Source: Simplicispira suum
GTDB lineage: Bacteria; Pseudomonadota; Gammaproteobacteria; Burkholderiales; Burkholderiaceae_C
DNA length: 64,000 nucleotides
NCBI RefSeq assembly: GCF_003008595.1
Contig: NZ_CP027669.1
Coordinates: 372,001 to 436,000 of the forward strand
Reading direction: 5' to 3'
Of this stretch, positions 45,990 to 58,459 are shown piece after piece. The position numbers were made by a program, and so were the translations under genes. The notes under the pieces were generated by a model. It was given only the letters and a program-made list of their open reading frames with translations. It ran no database searches and was not told where the DNA came from. Every line of letters starts with the position of its first letter. Within the stretch, counting starts at the first letter, position 1.

Positions 45990-46916
45990 TCAGCTGTCCG
46001 AGTCTGGCGTGGTCAGAAGCTGCGCCGCGATATCCTGCGTCAGCGCAGCAACGTCTTCGCGTTGCTTAAAAAGGATGCCGGCGGTGTCCAGCACCACTTC
46101 GGGGTCCACCACCAAGGTGTCGAGTGCCACCAGCGCCTTGGCCCATTCCACCGCTTCAGCAATACCAGGGGCGCGCTGGAAGGCGTTGGCAAACGGTTGG
46201 CTGCGCAGACGCGCCACAAAATCGGCCACCTGCCCGGAGAGGGTGCTGCTGGCACCCGGAACCTGGGCGCGGACGATGGCGAGTTCGCGCTCGCGGTCGG
46301 GGTAGTCGAGCCAGTGGTATAGGCAGCGGCGCTTGACAGCGTCGTGCAGGTCGCGCGTGCGGTTGCTGGTGAGCAGGGTGACGGGCGGCGCGGCGGCGTG
46401 CACCGTGCCGAGTTCAGGGATGCTGACCTGGTATTCGCCCAGGTATTCAAGCAAGAACGCCTCAAAGGGCTCGTCGGCGCGGTCGATTTCATCCACCAGC
46501 AGCAGCGCGCCTGGCGCTGGGGTGCGCAGGGCCTGCAAGAGCGGGCGGCTGACGAGGTAGCGCTCCTGGTAAATCTCGCGCTCGATGTGCGCCGTGTCCA
46601 GCCCGCCCTGGGCTTCCGCAGCACGCATGTGAAGCAATTGCGCGCTGTAATTCCATTCGTACAGGGCTTCGCGCTGTTCCAGGCCGTCGTAGCACTGCAG
46701 GCGAATCAGCGGCCGACCGAGCGCGCGCGCCAGCGCCTGGGCCAGCGCCGTCTTGCCGACGCCGGGTTCGCCTTCGAGCAGCAGCGGGCGCTGCAGTTTG
46801 AGTGCGAGCCACGCCGCCGTGGCGAGGCGCCGGTCGGCGAAATAGCCTTCGGCTTGGAGCGCCTGTGCCAGCGCGTCGATGGACGCAGGCGCGAGAACCT
46901 GCGGGTCTGCGTTCAT
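45990..46916 (-). CDS. coxD: MoxR-family AAA+ ATPase (CoxD-like)
   Basis: A 308-residue AAA+ chaperone-like ATPase. Walker A is LLLEGEPGVGKTALAQALA (46-64), Walker B is ALLLVDEIDRADEPFEAFLLEYLGE (by parts), sensor 1 is VTLLTSNRTRDLHDAVKRRC, and a lid follows. MoxR ATPases with a VWA partner activate metal cofactors; in the cox cluster CoxD acts on the sulfur/metal centre of CoxL. Its stop is directly followed by the GTG of coxE. A dispersed palindrome lies immediately upstream of its start (46918-46972). Confidence 0.92.
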   Translation of the reverse strand: MNADPQVLAPASIDALAQALQAEGYFADRRLATAAWLALKLQRPLLLEGEPGVGKTALAQALARALGRPLIRLQCYDGLEQREALYEWNYSAQLLHMRAAEAQGGLDTAHIEREIYQERYLVSRPLLQALRTPAPGALLLVDEIDRADEPFEAFLLEYLGEYQVSIPELGTVHAAAPPVTLLTSNRTRDLHDAVKRRCLYHWLDYPDRERELAIVRAQVPGASSTLSGQVADFVARLRSQPFANAFQRAPGIAEAVEWAKALVALDTLVVDPEVVLDTAGILFKQREDVAALTQDIAAQLLTTPDSDS

Positions 46917-47191
46917 TTGCTATTGTTTAAATAGCTGCAAGCGCTTACTCAATAAGCGCTAGAGCCACATTTAGTTAATAAAATCTGTCTCACCACTGTC
47001 CCACCAGCAACCGCCGCGCAAGAGCCGCGCAAGAGCCGCCAACCGTTCGTCATACAGGCGCTGGCGGTGTCCCCCTTCCCGGCGAAGCCGAGAGAAGGGA
47101 CTGAGGGCCTCGGCTCCAAGCCTGCCTGCGCAGGCTTGGACGGCTCCGAAGAGCTGCCGCGTCTGGCGGCCGCACCGAGGCGCGCAGCGCC
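46917..47191. other. repeat-filled gap between coxM and coxD
   Basis: 275 bases with two repeat types and no gene: the short palindrome at 46918-46972, and a longer GC-rich element from about 47056 to the coxM stop, containing GGCGCTGGCGGTGTCCCCC and ending CTCAGGGGG. The tight spacing expected in a cox operon is lost here. Confidence 0.65.
46918..46972 (+). repeat. short dispersed palindrome upstream of coxD
   Basis: Contains GCTATTGTTTAAATAGC and then AGCGCTTACTCAATAAGCGCT, two inverted repeats in a row, like those at 11609 and 59613. It lies exactly against the coxD start codon. Confidence 0.75.
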
Positions 47192-47989
47192 TCAGGGGGA
47201 TGACGCCATTTCTTTGACGGCCCGCTGCGTGAGCACGCTGATGAGCTGCGCGCGGTACACCGGGCTGGCGTGGATGTCGCTGCCCAGGTCCGACACGTCC
47301 ACCTTCACCGCCGCCGCAGAGGCCACGGTAAAGCTCTGGTTCAGCGCAGCCTCCAGCGCACTCTGGCGGAACACACTGCTGGCCGCTCCCGTGACAGCCA
47401 CGCGCACACCGCTGGCGGTCTGGGCCACAAACACGCCCACCAAAGCAAAGCGCGAGGCGCCCTGGCGAAACTTCTGGTACGACGCCTTGCGCGGGATGGG
47501 GAAGCGCACCGCCGTGATCAGCTCGCCTTCTTCCAAGGCCGTCGTGTACATGCCGACAAAGAAATCATCGGCCGCGATTTCCCTTTGGTTGGTGACGATG
47601 GTGGCACCCAGCGCCAGCGCGGCGCTCGGGTAGCAGGCCGCGGGGTCGTTGTTGGCCAGCGAGCCGCCCAACGTGCCGCGCGCCCGCACCTGGCGGTCGC
47701 CAATGTGGTTCGCCAGATCGGCCAGCGCGGGGATGGCGGCGCGCACCTCGGCGCTGTCGGCCACCTGCTGGTGGCGCGCCATGGCGCCGATGACGATGTG
47801 GTCGCCTTCCTTGCGGATGCCGGCCAGCTCGGGGATGCGGCCCAGGTCCACCAGCTGGCCCGGGTCGGCCAGGCGCAGGCGCAGCGAGGGCAGCAGGCTT
47901 TGCCCACCGGCAAGGGGGCGTGCGCCAGCGGCGGCCTGCGCTGCAGCGGCGGCGGTGGAAGTGGGCGCTTCGTAGGTGAATGCGTACAT
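47192..47989 (-). CDS. coxM: molybdenum hydroxylase FAD-binding subunit (CoxM-like)
   Basis: A 265-residue medium subunit that takes electrons from the 2Fe-2S subunit to FAD. The FAD-binding motifs are PLAGGQSLLPSLRLR (25-39) and RARGTLGGSLANNDPAACYP (102-121), followed by DDFFVGMYTTALEEGELIT and the C-terminal CO_deh_flav_C domain. The start MYAFTYEAPT is normal for the family. Its stop codon lies at the edge of the CTCAGGGGG repeat, so the last residues (MASSP) may be repeat-influenced. Confidence 0.93.
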   Translation of the reverse strand: MYAFTYEAPTSTAAAAAQAAAGARPLAGGQSLLPSLRLRLADPGQLVDLGRIPELAGIRKEGDHIVIGAMARHQQVADSAEVRAAIPALADLANHIGDRQVRARGTLGGSLANNDPAACYPSAALALGATIVTNQREIAADDFFVGMYTTALEEGELITAVRFPIPRKASYQKFRQGASRFALVGVFVAQTASGVRVAVTGAASSVFRQSALEAALNQSFTVASAAAVKVDVSDLGSDIHASPVYRAQLISVLTQRAVKEMASSP

Positions 47990-48049
47990 ATCGGTCTCCT
48001 GTTAGTTTTCCTGTTGCGGCTGTAGAAGCTCGCAAGTCTTGGAACACGC

Positions 48050-48144
48050 GCGGGGCGCGCCAGCGGCCGCCGCGCAAGGGCCGCCCCGCCGCGCTGGCGG
48101 CGTCCCCCTAGAGGGGGAAGGCGCGAAGCGACTCAGGGGGTATT
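48050..48144 (-). repeat. GC-rich repeat in the coxL–coxM gap
   Basis: Contains GCGCTGGCGGCGTCCCCC, TAGAGGGGGAAGGCGCGAAG and CTCAGGGGG, the same pieces as in the element before the coxM stop. It lies directly against the coxL stop codon and fills most of the 155-base gap. No gene. Confidence 0.65.
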
Positions 48145-50532
<2,388 letters not shown>

Positions 50533-50555
50533 GGCTTGTGTCTCCTTCGTTGGTG

Positions 50556-51032
50556 TCAGGCAGCCGAGGCAGCCATGGCCTGCTGGCCCTGCTGCACGGC
50601 TTTGACGATGTTCTGGTAGCCGGTACAGCGGCACATGTTGCCGTCAAGCAGCGCGCGAATCTCGGCTTCGCTTGCGCCGGGGTAGCGCTCCACCAGATCG
50701 ACAGCAGAGAGCACCATGCCCGGCGTGCAGAAGCCACATTGCAGGCCGTGGCACTCTTTGAACGCTGCCTGCATGGGGTGCATGCTGCCGTCCGCCGTGG
50801 CCAGGCCTTCGATGGTGGTGATCTCGCAACCCTCGGCCTGCACCGCCAGCATGGCGCAGGATTTGATGGCGCGGCCATCGAGCAGCACCGTGCAGGCGCC
50901 GCACTGGCTGGTGTCGCACCCGACATGGGTGCCGGTGAGGTGGAGGTGCTCGCGCAGCGCGTGCACAAGCAAGGTATTGGCGGGGGCGTCGACACTGGCC
51001 GGCCGGCCATTGACGGTGAACTGCACAGGCAT
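50556..51032 (-). CDS. coxS: molybdenum hydroxylase 2Fe-2S subunit (CoxS-like)
   Basis: A 158-residue small subunit with two [2Fe-2S] clusters. The plant-ferredoxin-type site is [16 protein letters not shown] with C39, C44, C47 and C59. The second site is C99-x2-C102 (QCGFCTPGM) with C134 and C136 ([10 protein letters not shown]). It passes electrons from the Mo centre to FAD. The ATG at 51032 (MPVQFTVNG) has AGGAGAC just upstream. It is the first gene of the minus-strand cox operon, with its promoter in the 236-base gap to the divergent regulator. Confidence 0.95.
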   Translation of the reverse strand: MPVQFTVNGRPASVDAPANTLLVHALREHLHLTGTHVGCDTSQCGACTVLLDGRAIKSCAMLAVQAEGCEITTIEGLATADGSMHPMQAAFKECHGLQCGFCTPGMVLSAVDLVERYPGASEAEIRALLDGNMCRCTGYQNIVKAVQQGQQAMAASAA

Positions 51033-51268
51033 CGGGCTGTCTCCTGGTGGGGATGGCTGGAAGAGAAGGCTGCGCCGCCCGGCGCGCCTCTTGGCATGTT
51101 CTGCGTCACTCCACCCGCTCGCGCAGGTGATGCAGGACTTCCTCGGCCATCTTGTGTCCACCACCAGGCACTGTAGCTAGGGACAACCCTGAACCCAGCC
51201 GCGCTGCTTGGGGATATTCTCAATTTGAAACATGCTGCGCCGCAGCGTCTTCGCCTGGAACGCCGCTA
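51033..51268. promoter_or_regulatory. divergent control region between coxS and its regulator
   Basis: 236 bases between divergent genes; it must contain both promoters. A stretch TTCTCAATTTGAAACATG at about 51214-51234 is the most AT-rich part. No clear sigma-54 box, palindrome or riboswitch was found, so individual sites are not called. Confidence 0.4.
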
Positions 51269-52369
51269 GTGACGCCCCACCCTTCTCCGACCTTCGACCG
51301 CAGCGCACTGATTGCTCAGGCGCGCGACGCGGTGCTGGCGCGCGGCAGCGCGCAGCCACCCGGCATGGAACCCTGGATCACCCGCTCATGGCAGCGCTGC
51401 CTGCGCGCGGGCCGTACGCCGGAACAGGCGCTGACTTTTGACTGCGTCAGCGCCGCAGCACTGCGGCGCACCCACGACGAACACGCACAACTCCTGCGCG
51501 CCGCAGGCCCGGTGCTGGCGCACTTGGTGCATGCCATCGGCGGCATGGGCTACTTCGCGCTGCTGACCGACAGGCACGGCGTGGTGCTTGACGTTCAAGG
51601 CCCGGTGGATCACCGTGACCCGCGCGCCCACGCCATTGGCCGGGTCGGCATCGACCTGTCGGAGCGCAGCGTGGGGACCACCGCCATCGGCGCCGCGCTC
51701 ACTGAGCTGCGCCCCGTGTGGCTACACCGCGGCGAGCATTTCTTTGACGCCAATGGCAGCTACAGCTGCGCTGGCGCGCCGCTGTTCGATCCGCTGGGCC
51801 ATTGCGTAGGCATGCTGGACCTGACCGGTGTCGATGTCCCCGAGCGGCCCGAACTGCGCCACGTGGTCGCACGCTCGGCCCGGGCACTCGAGGACGCATT
51901 GCTGCAGCAGCAGCCGCACGCGCTGCTGCTGCGTCTGAACTGGCCCGGCGCCCAGCTCGGCAGCGAATCCGATGGTCTGATGGTGCTCGACGCCGATGGC
52001 TGCCTGCTCGGCTGCAACGGCGCAGCACGCCAGCTGGTTCCCATGCCGCGCAGCTTGTCCGGCCAGCGCCTGCACAGCAGCGACCTGCTGGCCCTCGACT
52101 GGCCGCGCCTGTTTGACGCCTCCGCACATGGCCAGTGCATCGAGCTGCCGCTGTGGTCCGGCCTGCGCCTGCACGCCATGGCCACGCGCCGCAGCGCCTG
52201 CACCTTGCCTGTCCGCCCAACGGCCACCGCTCCACTGCGAGAAACCGAGGCCGAATGGATCCGCAGCGCCGTGCGCGACGCGCGCGGCAACGTCGCCCAA
52301 GCCGCCCGTACGCTTGGCATCAGCCGCGCCACGGTGTACCGCAAGCTGGGGCGGAAAACAAAGGACTAA
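51269..52369 (+). CDS. GAF-domain, Fis-type HTH transcriptional regulator
   Basis: A 366-residue regulator. The N-terminal half resembles the sensory part of AcoR-type activators (WITRSWQRCLRAGRTPEQ, then a GAF domain with LTDRHGVVLDVQGPV and VGTTAIGAAL). A PAS-like middle (GLMVLDADGCLLGCNGAARQLV) follows, and a Fis-type HTH at the end (GNVAQAARTLGISRATVYRKLG). The AAA+ sigma-54 module is absent, so it should act without sigma-54. The GTG at 51269 fits family starts. Divergence from coxS suggests it controls the cox operon. Confidence 0.85.
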   Translation: MTPHPSPTFDRSALIAQARDAVLARGSAQPPGMEPWITRSWQRCLRAGRTPEQALTFDCVSAAALRRTHDEHAQLLRAAGPVLAHLVHAIGGMGYFALLTDRHGVVLDVQGPVDHRDPRAHAIGRVGIDLSERSVGTTAIGAALTELRPVWLHRGEHFFDANGSYSCAGAPLFDPLGHCVGMLDLTGVDVPERPELRHVVARSARALEDALLQQQPHALLLRLNWPGAQLGSESDGLMVLDADGCLLGCNGAARQLVPMPRSLSGQRLHSSDLLALDWPRLFDASAHGQCIELPLWSGLRLHAMATRRSACTLPVRPTATAPLRETEAEWIRSAVRDARGNVAQAARTLGISRATVYRKLGRKTKD

Positions 52370-52485
52370 AGCGGCGCTGCGAGGCCATGAACCCACGGGG
52401 AAAATGGAGCTTCGCGCCCCATTCATGGGCCTGAGCAGCTACTCAACTCATAGCACCGTCAGCAGCTGCAATGGGTGCAATGCAC

Positions 52486-53169
52486 CTACCTTGAGCGAGC
52501 AAAAAAATACGCCACCAGCAGCAGGGCTGCCCCTGCGAGGGCAATCCATCCCAGCCTGGGAAAGAGAGGCGCCCTGGCGACCGGCTTTTGCCGCTGCGGT
52601 GCCGGCGCTCGCGAAGCGCGGTCCAGCAGCATGGTAGGTGCGCCAGCGCGCTCGTCGGCGTCCATGTCTTGCGGCGCCGCGCGCAGTTCGGTCGGCGCGG
52701 CGCGGGGATACCGGCGGCGCAGTTGCTCGTCCAGCCGGCGAAAAAAATGTTCCGCCAAGCCTTGGGCCGCACCATCTACCAGGCGCGGATCAATCTTGGT
52801 GATGTTTCCATCCAGACTGACGTCTACGCTGTAGTGCAGTTGGCAACGCGGGTGGCCGGGCGCGTAGTCGGCCAGCGGAATAAGGCGGGCCCGCCCCACG
52901 CCCTTACCCGTGCCCGCCACGCCGCCGTCGCCTTCGAAGTGAACCTGGTAGCGCTCGGGCGGAAACCGATCGGCCAGCTGTACATTGGCCTGGAATCGGG
53001 GCGAGCCGGCACCCATCTTGAGGGCCAGATTCAAGGCGTAATGGTCTGTATCTACAGCTTCGAACCGGTCGCAACCCGGGATACAGGCTTTGAGCACATC
53101 GGGGTCATTGAGTGCGTCCCACACCTCTTGCGGGCTGGCAGCAAAGGCCCGGCGGGCTTCCATGTCCAT
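52486..53169 (-). CDS. CoxG-like SRPBCC protein, copy 2
   Basis: A 227-residue paralogue of the protein at 43889, with the same order: SRPBCC domain (FAASPQEVWDALNDPDVLKACIPGCDRFE, LVDGAAQGLAEHFFRRLDEQLRRRYP by parts), a linker with the shared MDADERAGAPTMLLD segment, and a C-terminal membrane helix (LGWIALAGAALLLVAYFFA). It lies 50 bases downstream of modE on the same strand, outside the main cox operon. It may replace or add to the first CoxG as a membrane anchor. Confidence 0.88.
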   Translation of the reverse strand: MDMEARRAFAASPQEVWDALNDPDVLKACIPGCDRFEAVDTDHYALNLALKMGAGSPRFQANVQLADRFPPERYQVHFEGDGGVAGTGKGVGRARLIPLADYAPGHPRCQLHYSVDVSLDGNITKIDPRLVDGAAQGLAEHFFRRLDEQLRRRYPRAAPTELRAAPQDMDADERAGAPTMLLDRASRAPAPQRQKPVARAPLFPRLGWIALAGAALLLVAYFFARSR

Positions 53170-53219
53170 GGCGGGGTTCTCCTAGGTTTTTTGTTCGGTG
53201 TTGGCGAACAGTCAGAGTG

Positions 53220-54026
53220 TCAGGCCTCTGCCAATGCCAGTACCACCGCATTTTCTTCCAGTATCAGTGCAATCCGGTTGCCCGAGCGCAAACCGCTGGC
53301 TGGGGGGGCAAACCCCACCATCTGCAAACCCGCCTCCAGTTCGGCAGACACTTCGTCGCCCGATGCGCCGCGCCGCACCCGCACCGCCTTGGCCGCAAGC
53401 GAGAAGCCCCCTGCTTGCCTTGGCTCGTCTGCCGACTCGCCGGCGGGCTCCTTCGCTCGCGCACGCTCCACGCGCACGGCCGTGGCCTTGCACAGCGCTT
53501 GCACCGGCAAGCCAATGCGCAAGCCGAGCAGCTCGGCGCTCTCACGTGTGACGCGCGATACCAGATCGGCTGGTGCAGACGCCGCCCGCTCGCTCAGCGC
53601 CAGATGCACACGCACGATCTGCCCCAGGCGCTCAAGCCGCTGGACCACGCAGGGCAATTGGTTGCGCATGCTGGTGCGTACCGCCAACCGCGCCAGCGCC
53701 GGCCCTGCGTGCGGCGCCGCTTGCCAGCGCGACAACACCTCCCCGCGCGCCCGCGCCATGGCGTCGGCGGCGGCCAGCAGTTCGTGACCTGCAGCGGTCA
53801 ACGCCGCGCCGCCCCCGCCCGCGCCGCCCACGGCACGCGCCACCAGGACCGTGCCGGCGAGATTGGTCAGCGTGTCGATGGCCTGCCAGGCTGCCTTGTA
53901 GCTCACACCTACGGTGCGTGCCGCCTGGGAAATGGAGCCGCAGCTGCCGACCTCACGCAGGATGGCGATGCGCTTGTCGGTGGGCTCGTGGCCAAGAGCA
54001 GCGGGCAGGGCAAGGGGCGATGGCAT
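53220..54026 (-). CDS. modE: molybdate-responsive regulator ModE
   Basis: A 268-residue ModE. The N-terminal winged helix has KRIAILREVGSCGSISQAARTVGVSYKAAWQAIDTL (by parts), and the C-terminal half holds two TOBE/Mop molybdate-binding repeats (RNQLPCVVQRLERLGQIVRVHLAL and SGLRSGNRIALILEENAVVLALAEA). With molybdate bound it represses mod transport genes. I use the ATG at 54026 (MPSPLALPAALG), which gives the usual length. It lies 3 kb from modABC. A palindrome matching a ModE box stands before modA (56957-56979). Confidence 0.9.
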   Translation of the reverse strand: MPSPLALPAALGHEPTDKRIAILREVGSCGSISQAARTVGVSYKAAWQAIDTLTNLAGTVLVARAVGGAGGGGAALTAAGHELLAAADAMARARGEVLSRWQAAPHAGPALARLAVRTSMRNQLPCVVQRLERLGQIVRVHLALSERAASAPADLVSRVTRESAELLGLRIGLPVQALCKATAVRVERARAKEPAGESADEPRQAGGFSLAAKAVRVRRGASGDEVSAELEAGLQMVGFAPPASGLRSGNRIALILEENAVVLALAEA

Positions 54027-54142
54027 AGACGCAATGGTGCCTGACGAAGGGGACTGCCAAGGGTAGCGGGTCCCTAATGCTGGCCTAAGACTTGACTTTG
54101 ACAATCGCGCCGTCGTTCACCACCTGATCAAAGGCTGGAACT

Positions 54143-54688
54143 ATGTCTCTCGACGCTGCGCTCTTCTTGGCGATCAACGGCTCGGCTGCTTCGCCGCATT
54201 GGTTGACGGCCCTGGCCCTGTTCGTCACCGACCGATTGCCGCAACTGATGGCCGGCGGCGCTGTCGGCATTTTTCTGGCGGGTGATCGCCGGGTGCGGTT
54301 GCGCGTGCTGCAGGTACTTGCCGCCATGGCCATGGCGTGGCTACTGGCACGGCTTGGCCAGCATTTCATCCCTGCCGATCGGCCCTTTGTCTTGGGGCTT
54401 GGCACGCAGTGGCTGCCGCACGCAGCGTCCCACGGTTTTCCCAGCAACCATGCGAGCGTGGTCTTCGGGTTTGCGACGGCCATTGCGCTGACAGCGGGGC
54501 GCTGGTATTGGGGATTGCTCGCCCTGGTCGCTGCCGTCCTCGTCGCCTGGAGCCGTGTCTATCTTGGGCTGCACTTCCCGTCGGACGTTCTGGCCGGCGC
54601 CTTGGTGGGCGCCACCAGCGCCTGGCTGGCCTGTCGCCTCGTTTTCCGACATTCAATATGGCACACCGTCGCCACGAGGCTCACATGA
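54143..54688 (+). CDS. PAP2-family membrane phosphatase
   Basis: A 181-residue membrane phosphatase. The three PAP2 motifs are present: the K/R-x6-RP equivalent near QHFIPADRPFV, the SH-type GFPSNHASVVFGF, and SRVYLGLHFPSDVLAG with the catalytic histidine. About five membrane segments. Members dephosphorylate undecaprenyl diphosphate or phosphatidic acids. It overlaps a GtrB-like glycosyltransferase downstream (ATGA), which supports a role in lipid-linked sugar chemistry. Confidence 0.9.
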   Translation: MSLDAALFLAINGSAASPHWLTALALFVTDRLPQLMAGGAVGIFLAGDRRVRLRVLQVLAAMAMAWLLARLGQHFIPADRPFVLGLGTQWLPHAASHGFPSNHASVVFGFATAIALTAGRWYWGLLALVAAVLVAWSRVYLGLHFPSDVLAGALVGATSAWLACRLVFRHSIWHTVATRLT

Positions 54689-55764
54689 TTACCACGCTGG
54701 TAGCTGCCACCACGCCACCGCATCCAGCGGCCGACGTTTCGCCACCCTGCGAAAGACGCTTCCACGCGGCGAATACCACGCAGACAGGCACGCTCGCTCT
54801 TGGCCAGCCTCGATCCCGCGAATCCGGCTCTGTCTCTTGCATTGTTCCGTCCCACAACGAAGCGAGGAATCTGGAGCAGTTGCTGCCCCGGCTGCGCGAT
54901 ACCCTTGCGGCTTGCGCACAAGCGTGGGAAGTGATTTTGGTGGACGATGGCAGCTCGGACGCCACCAGCCTGGTGCTTGCCAAATGGGCACAGACCCCGG
55001 GCTTTCGCGCACTGCTGTTGTCACGCAACTTTGGCAAGGAAGCGGCGCTCACAGCTGGGCTGGAGGCAGCACGGGGCGATGCCATCGTGATGATGGATGC
55101 CGACCTGCAGCATTCCCCCTCACTTCTTCCCATCTTCCTGCAGCATTGGCGCCAGGGCCGCGATGTGATCTATGCGCTGCGCGAGGACAGGCAAGACGAA
55201 AGCCCTTTCAAGCGCCTGGGGACGCGCCTGTTCTACAAGCTGGTCAATATGGCAGGACGATTCGAGGTTCCTGCCGGCGCTGGGGATTTCCGGCTCATGG
55301 ACCGCGCCGTGGTGACCGCCCTGCTTTCGCTGCCAGAACGCAATCGGTTCATGAAGGGGCTGTACGCCTGGGTAGGCTTCGATGCCCTTGCGGTTCCCTA
55401 CATGCCTGAGGGGCGGCTGCATGGCAAGACCGCATTCAACCCCTGGAACTTGATTCGGCTCTCGGTGGACGGCCTGACAGGCTTTACCACCTGGCCGCTG
55501 CGCGCCGTCAGTGTCATGGGCTTCGTGCTGGCATGCTTCGCACTGCTCTATGGCGCTTACCTCACCGCTGTCTATCTGCTGTATGGCCATGCGATCAGCG
55601 GCTGGACCACCATTGCGGTGGGGCTGATGGGGTTTTCCGGCATCCAGCTCCTCTCGCTCGGGGTGGTGGGCGAGTATGTCGGGCGCATTTTCGAAGAAGT
55701 CAAGGGACGCCCTATCTACGTCGTCAAGCGCGAACTGGGCCAGGGTTTGAGGAAGGCCGACTGA
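54685..55764 (+). CDS. polyprenyl-phosphate glycosyltransferase (GtrB/ArnC-like, GT2)
   Basis: A 359-residue GT2 enzyme. After a variable 55-residue N-terminus it has SCIVPSHNEARNLEQLLPRL, the nucleotide-binding VILVDDGSSDAT, the metal-binding IVMMDADLQHSPSL, and GDFRLMDRAVVTALLSLPERNRFMKG (by parts). Two C-terminal membrane helices and the GtrB-type ending GVVGEYVGRIFEEVKGRPIYVV follow. It should load a sugar onto undecaprenyl phosphate at the cytoplasmic face. It is translationally coupled to the PAP2 gene upstream and to the ArnT remnant downstream. Confidence 0.9.
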   Translation: MITTLVAATTPPHPAADVSPPCERRFHAANTTQTGTLALGQPRSRESGSVSCIVPSHNEARNLEQLLPRLRDTLAACAQAWEVILVDDGSSDATSLVLAKWAQTPGFRALLLSRNFGKEAALTAGLEAARGDAIVMMDADLQHSPSLLPIFLQHWRQGRDVIYALREDRQDESPFKRLGTRLFYKLVNMAGRFEVPAGAGDFRLMDRAVVTALLSLPERNRFMKGLYAWVGFDALAVPYMPEGRLHGKTAFNPWNLIRLSVDGLTGFTTWPLRAVSVMGFVLACFALLYGAYLTAVYLLYGHAISGWTTIAVGLMGFSGIQLLSLGVVGEYVGRIFEEVKGRPIYVVKRELGQGLRKAD

Positions 55765-55955
55765 TGCAGGCGCTGACGACCAAGCGGACGCCCAGCCCCA
55801 CGGCCGTCACCTTGCTCGTGCTGGTCTGGCTGGCATGGACAGCATGGGCACGCCCCCTGATGCTGCCGGACGAAGGGCGTTACGTCGGTGTGGCATGGGA
55901 AATGCTGCGCTCGGGCGACTGGCTCACGCCCACCCTCAACGGGCTGCCCTACTTC
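55764..55955 (+). pseudogene. ArnT-like (GT39) glycosyltransferase, 5' remnant
   Basis: Starts in the stop codon of the GtrB-like gene (TGATG) and encodes a first membrane helix (VTLLVLVWLAWTAWARPLML) followed by PDEGRYVGVAWEMLRSGDWLTPTLNGLPYF, the conserved start of ArnT/PMT-type transferases. The family continues with HKPPLFYW and about 450 more residues. Here the match stops at LPYF and the DNA switches, out of frame, to a DMT transporter. The transferase that should use the lipid-linked sugar is therefore lost or displaced. Confidence 0.8.
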
Positions 55956-56928
55956 CGTTGGTCCAGCACTTCGGCCAAGGGCTTGGCGCGTTTACCACGG
56001 CGGGCTTGCTTTACGTCGGCGCAGCAGGCGTGGCCGTGTGGCAGCGCCAGCCTGCCTCTCGCGAGGCCAGGGTCACGCGGCGTGACGCCCCCCGTTTGCT
56101 GTGCATGGCTATTTTGGGCGCTGTATTGGGACCAGTGGCACTGGCTTGGGGCTTGCAATGCACCAGCGGGACCAGCGCGTCTCTGATGCTCACGCTGGAA
56201 GCCGTCTTCACCGCAGTCCTGGCCTGGCGCATGTACGGAGAAACGATGGACCGGCGCGTGGCGACTGCGCTGCTGCTCTTGGTTGCCGGGGGCGGCGCAC
56301 TGGTGTTCGAACAAGGGCGCGCGGGGGCAACCAAATGCTGGGGCTGCTGGCGGTTCTTGGTGCGACCGCAGCCTGGGGACTGGACAACAGCCTGTCGCGG
56401 GGTGTCGCCGAGCGCGACCCGGGCCAAGTGGTGCTGTACAAATCAGCGCTGGGCGCCACGGCCACGCTGTTGATCGCGCTGGCATTTGCCGAACCCCTGC
56501 CGCCATGGCGCGCAGCCTTGGCTTTGCTGGCAGTGGGCGCCACCGGTTATGGCCTGAGCCTGCGCCTGTATCTGCTGGCGCAGCGGACATTTGGTGCGGC
56601 CCGCACCGGCTCGGTGTTTGGGTTTGCACCGTTTATCGGCGCGCTGGGCGCGTGGGCCATGGGAAACCGCTCGGGCAGCTGGTTGCTGGCCGCAGGCGGG
56701 GCGCTGATGTTGCTGGGCGTTGCGCTGCATCTGCTTGAAGGCCACGACCATGAGCATGTGCACGAATGGCTGGAGCACGAGCACGCGCATTCACACGACG
56801 ATGGCCACCATCTGCATACCCACGACCCGATGCCAAGCAAGCCGCACAGCCACAAGCACCAGCATGCCCCCATGCAACACGCCCACCCCCATGTACCCGA
56901 TGCCCACCATCTGCACACCCACGGCTGA
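55956..56928 (+). pseudogene. EamA/DMT transporter with His-rich tail, 5'-truncated and frameshifted
   Basis: Encodes an EamA transporter lacking its first helix. The first frame gives GAFTTAGLLYVGAAGVAVW, LGPVALAWGLQCTSGTSASLMLTLEAVFTAVLAW (by parts) and LLVAGGGALVFEQGRAG. The second frame gives NQMLGLLAVLGATAAWGLDN onward. One extra G in the run of five G at 56323-56327 restores the frame. The C-terminal 60 residues are extremely histidine-rich (HDHEHVHEWLEHEHAHSHDD), suggesting metal binding. The left end is fused to the ArnT remnant by an apparent deletion near 55955. Confidence 0.8.
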
Positions 56929-56956
56929 AATGGCTTGAGCCGGGCGCCTATACTTT

Positions 56957-57772
<816 letters not shown>

Positions 57773-57781
57773 CTGGCTCAC

Positions 57782-58459
57782 ATGCCCTTCAACGAAACCG
57801 ACCTGCGTGCGATTGGCCTGACGCTGCGCCTGGCTGGCACGACCATGGCGCTGTTGCTGGTGCTGTGCACGCCGCTGGCCTGGTGGCTGGCGCGCACCCG
57901 TTCGCGCTGGCGCGGGCCGGTGTCCGCCGTGGTGGCGCTGCCTTTGGTGTTGCCGCCCACCGTGATTGGCTTTTATATGCTGGTGGCGCTGGGGCCAAGC
58001 GGCCCGCTCGGGCAGCTGACCACGGCGCTGGGCCTGGGCACCCTGCCCTTTACCTTTTGGGGGCTGGTGCTGGGTTCGCTGATTTATTCGCTGCCGTTTG
58101 CGGTGCAGCCGCTGCAGGGTGCATTTGAGGCCATTGGCGAGCGGCCGCTGGAAGCCGCTGCCACTCTGGGCGCCGGGCCGCTGGACCGCTTCTTCACCGT
58201 CGCGCTGCCGCTGGCGCGCGGCGGCTTCGTGACCGCCGCCATCCTGAGCTTTGCGCACACCGTGGGCGAGTTCGGCGTGGTGCTCATGCTGGGCGGCAAC
58301 ATTCCGGGTGTGACGCGCGTGATTTCCGTGCAAATCTACGACCACGTCGAGGCGCTCGAATACACGCAGGCCCACTGGCTGGCCGGTGGCATGGTGGTGT
58401 TCTCGTTCATCGTGCTGCTGGGGCTGAACCTCACGCGCCGCGCGCGCGTGCTCCCATGA
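57782..58459 (+). CDS. modB: molybdate ABC transporter permease
   Basis: A 225-residue inner-membrane permease with about five helices, starting [22 protein letters not shown]. The EAA loop that contacts the ATPase reads [25 protein letters not shown], and [23 protein letters not shown] is a ModB signature. It lies between modA and modC and overlaps the first modC start by ATGA. Confidence 0.95.
   Translation: MPFNETDLRAIGLTLRLAGTTMALLLVLCTPLAWWLARTRSRWRGPVSAVVALPLVLPPTVIGFYMLVALGPSGPLGQLTTALGLGTLPFTFWGLVLGSLIYSLPFAVQPLQGAFEAIGERPLEAAATLGAGPLDRFFTVALPLARGGFVTAAILSFAHTVGEFGVVLMLGGNIPGVTRVISVQIYDHVEALEYTQAHWLAGGMVVFSFIVLLGLNLTRRARVLP

Noticed and set aside
51033..51268. Sigma-54 promoter for the cox operon
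   Set aside because: A TTGGCATG stretch exists, but the -12 part does not fit, and the adjacent regulator lacks the AAA+ module needed to activate sigma-54.
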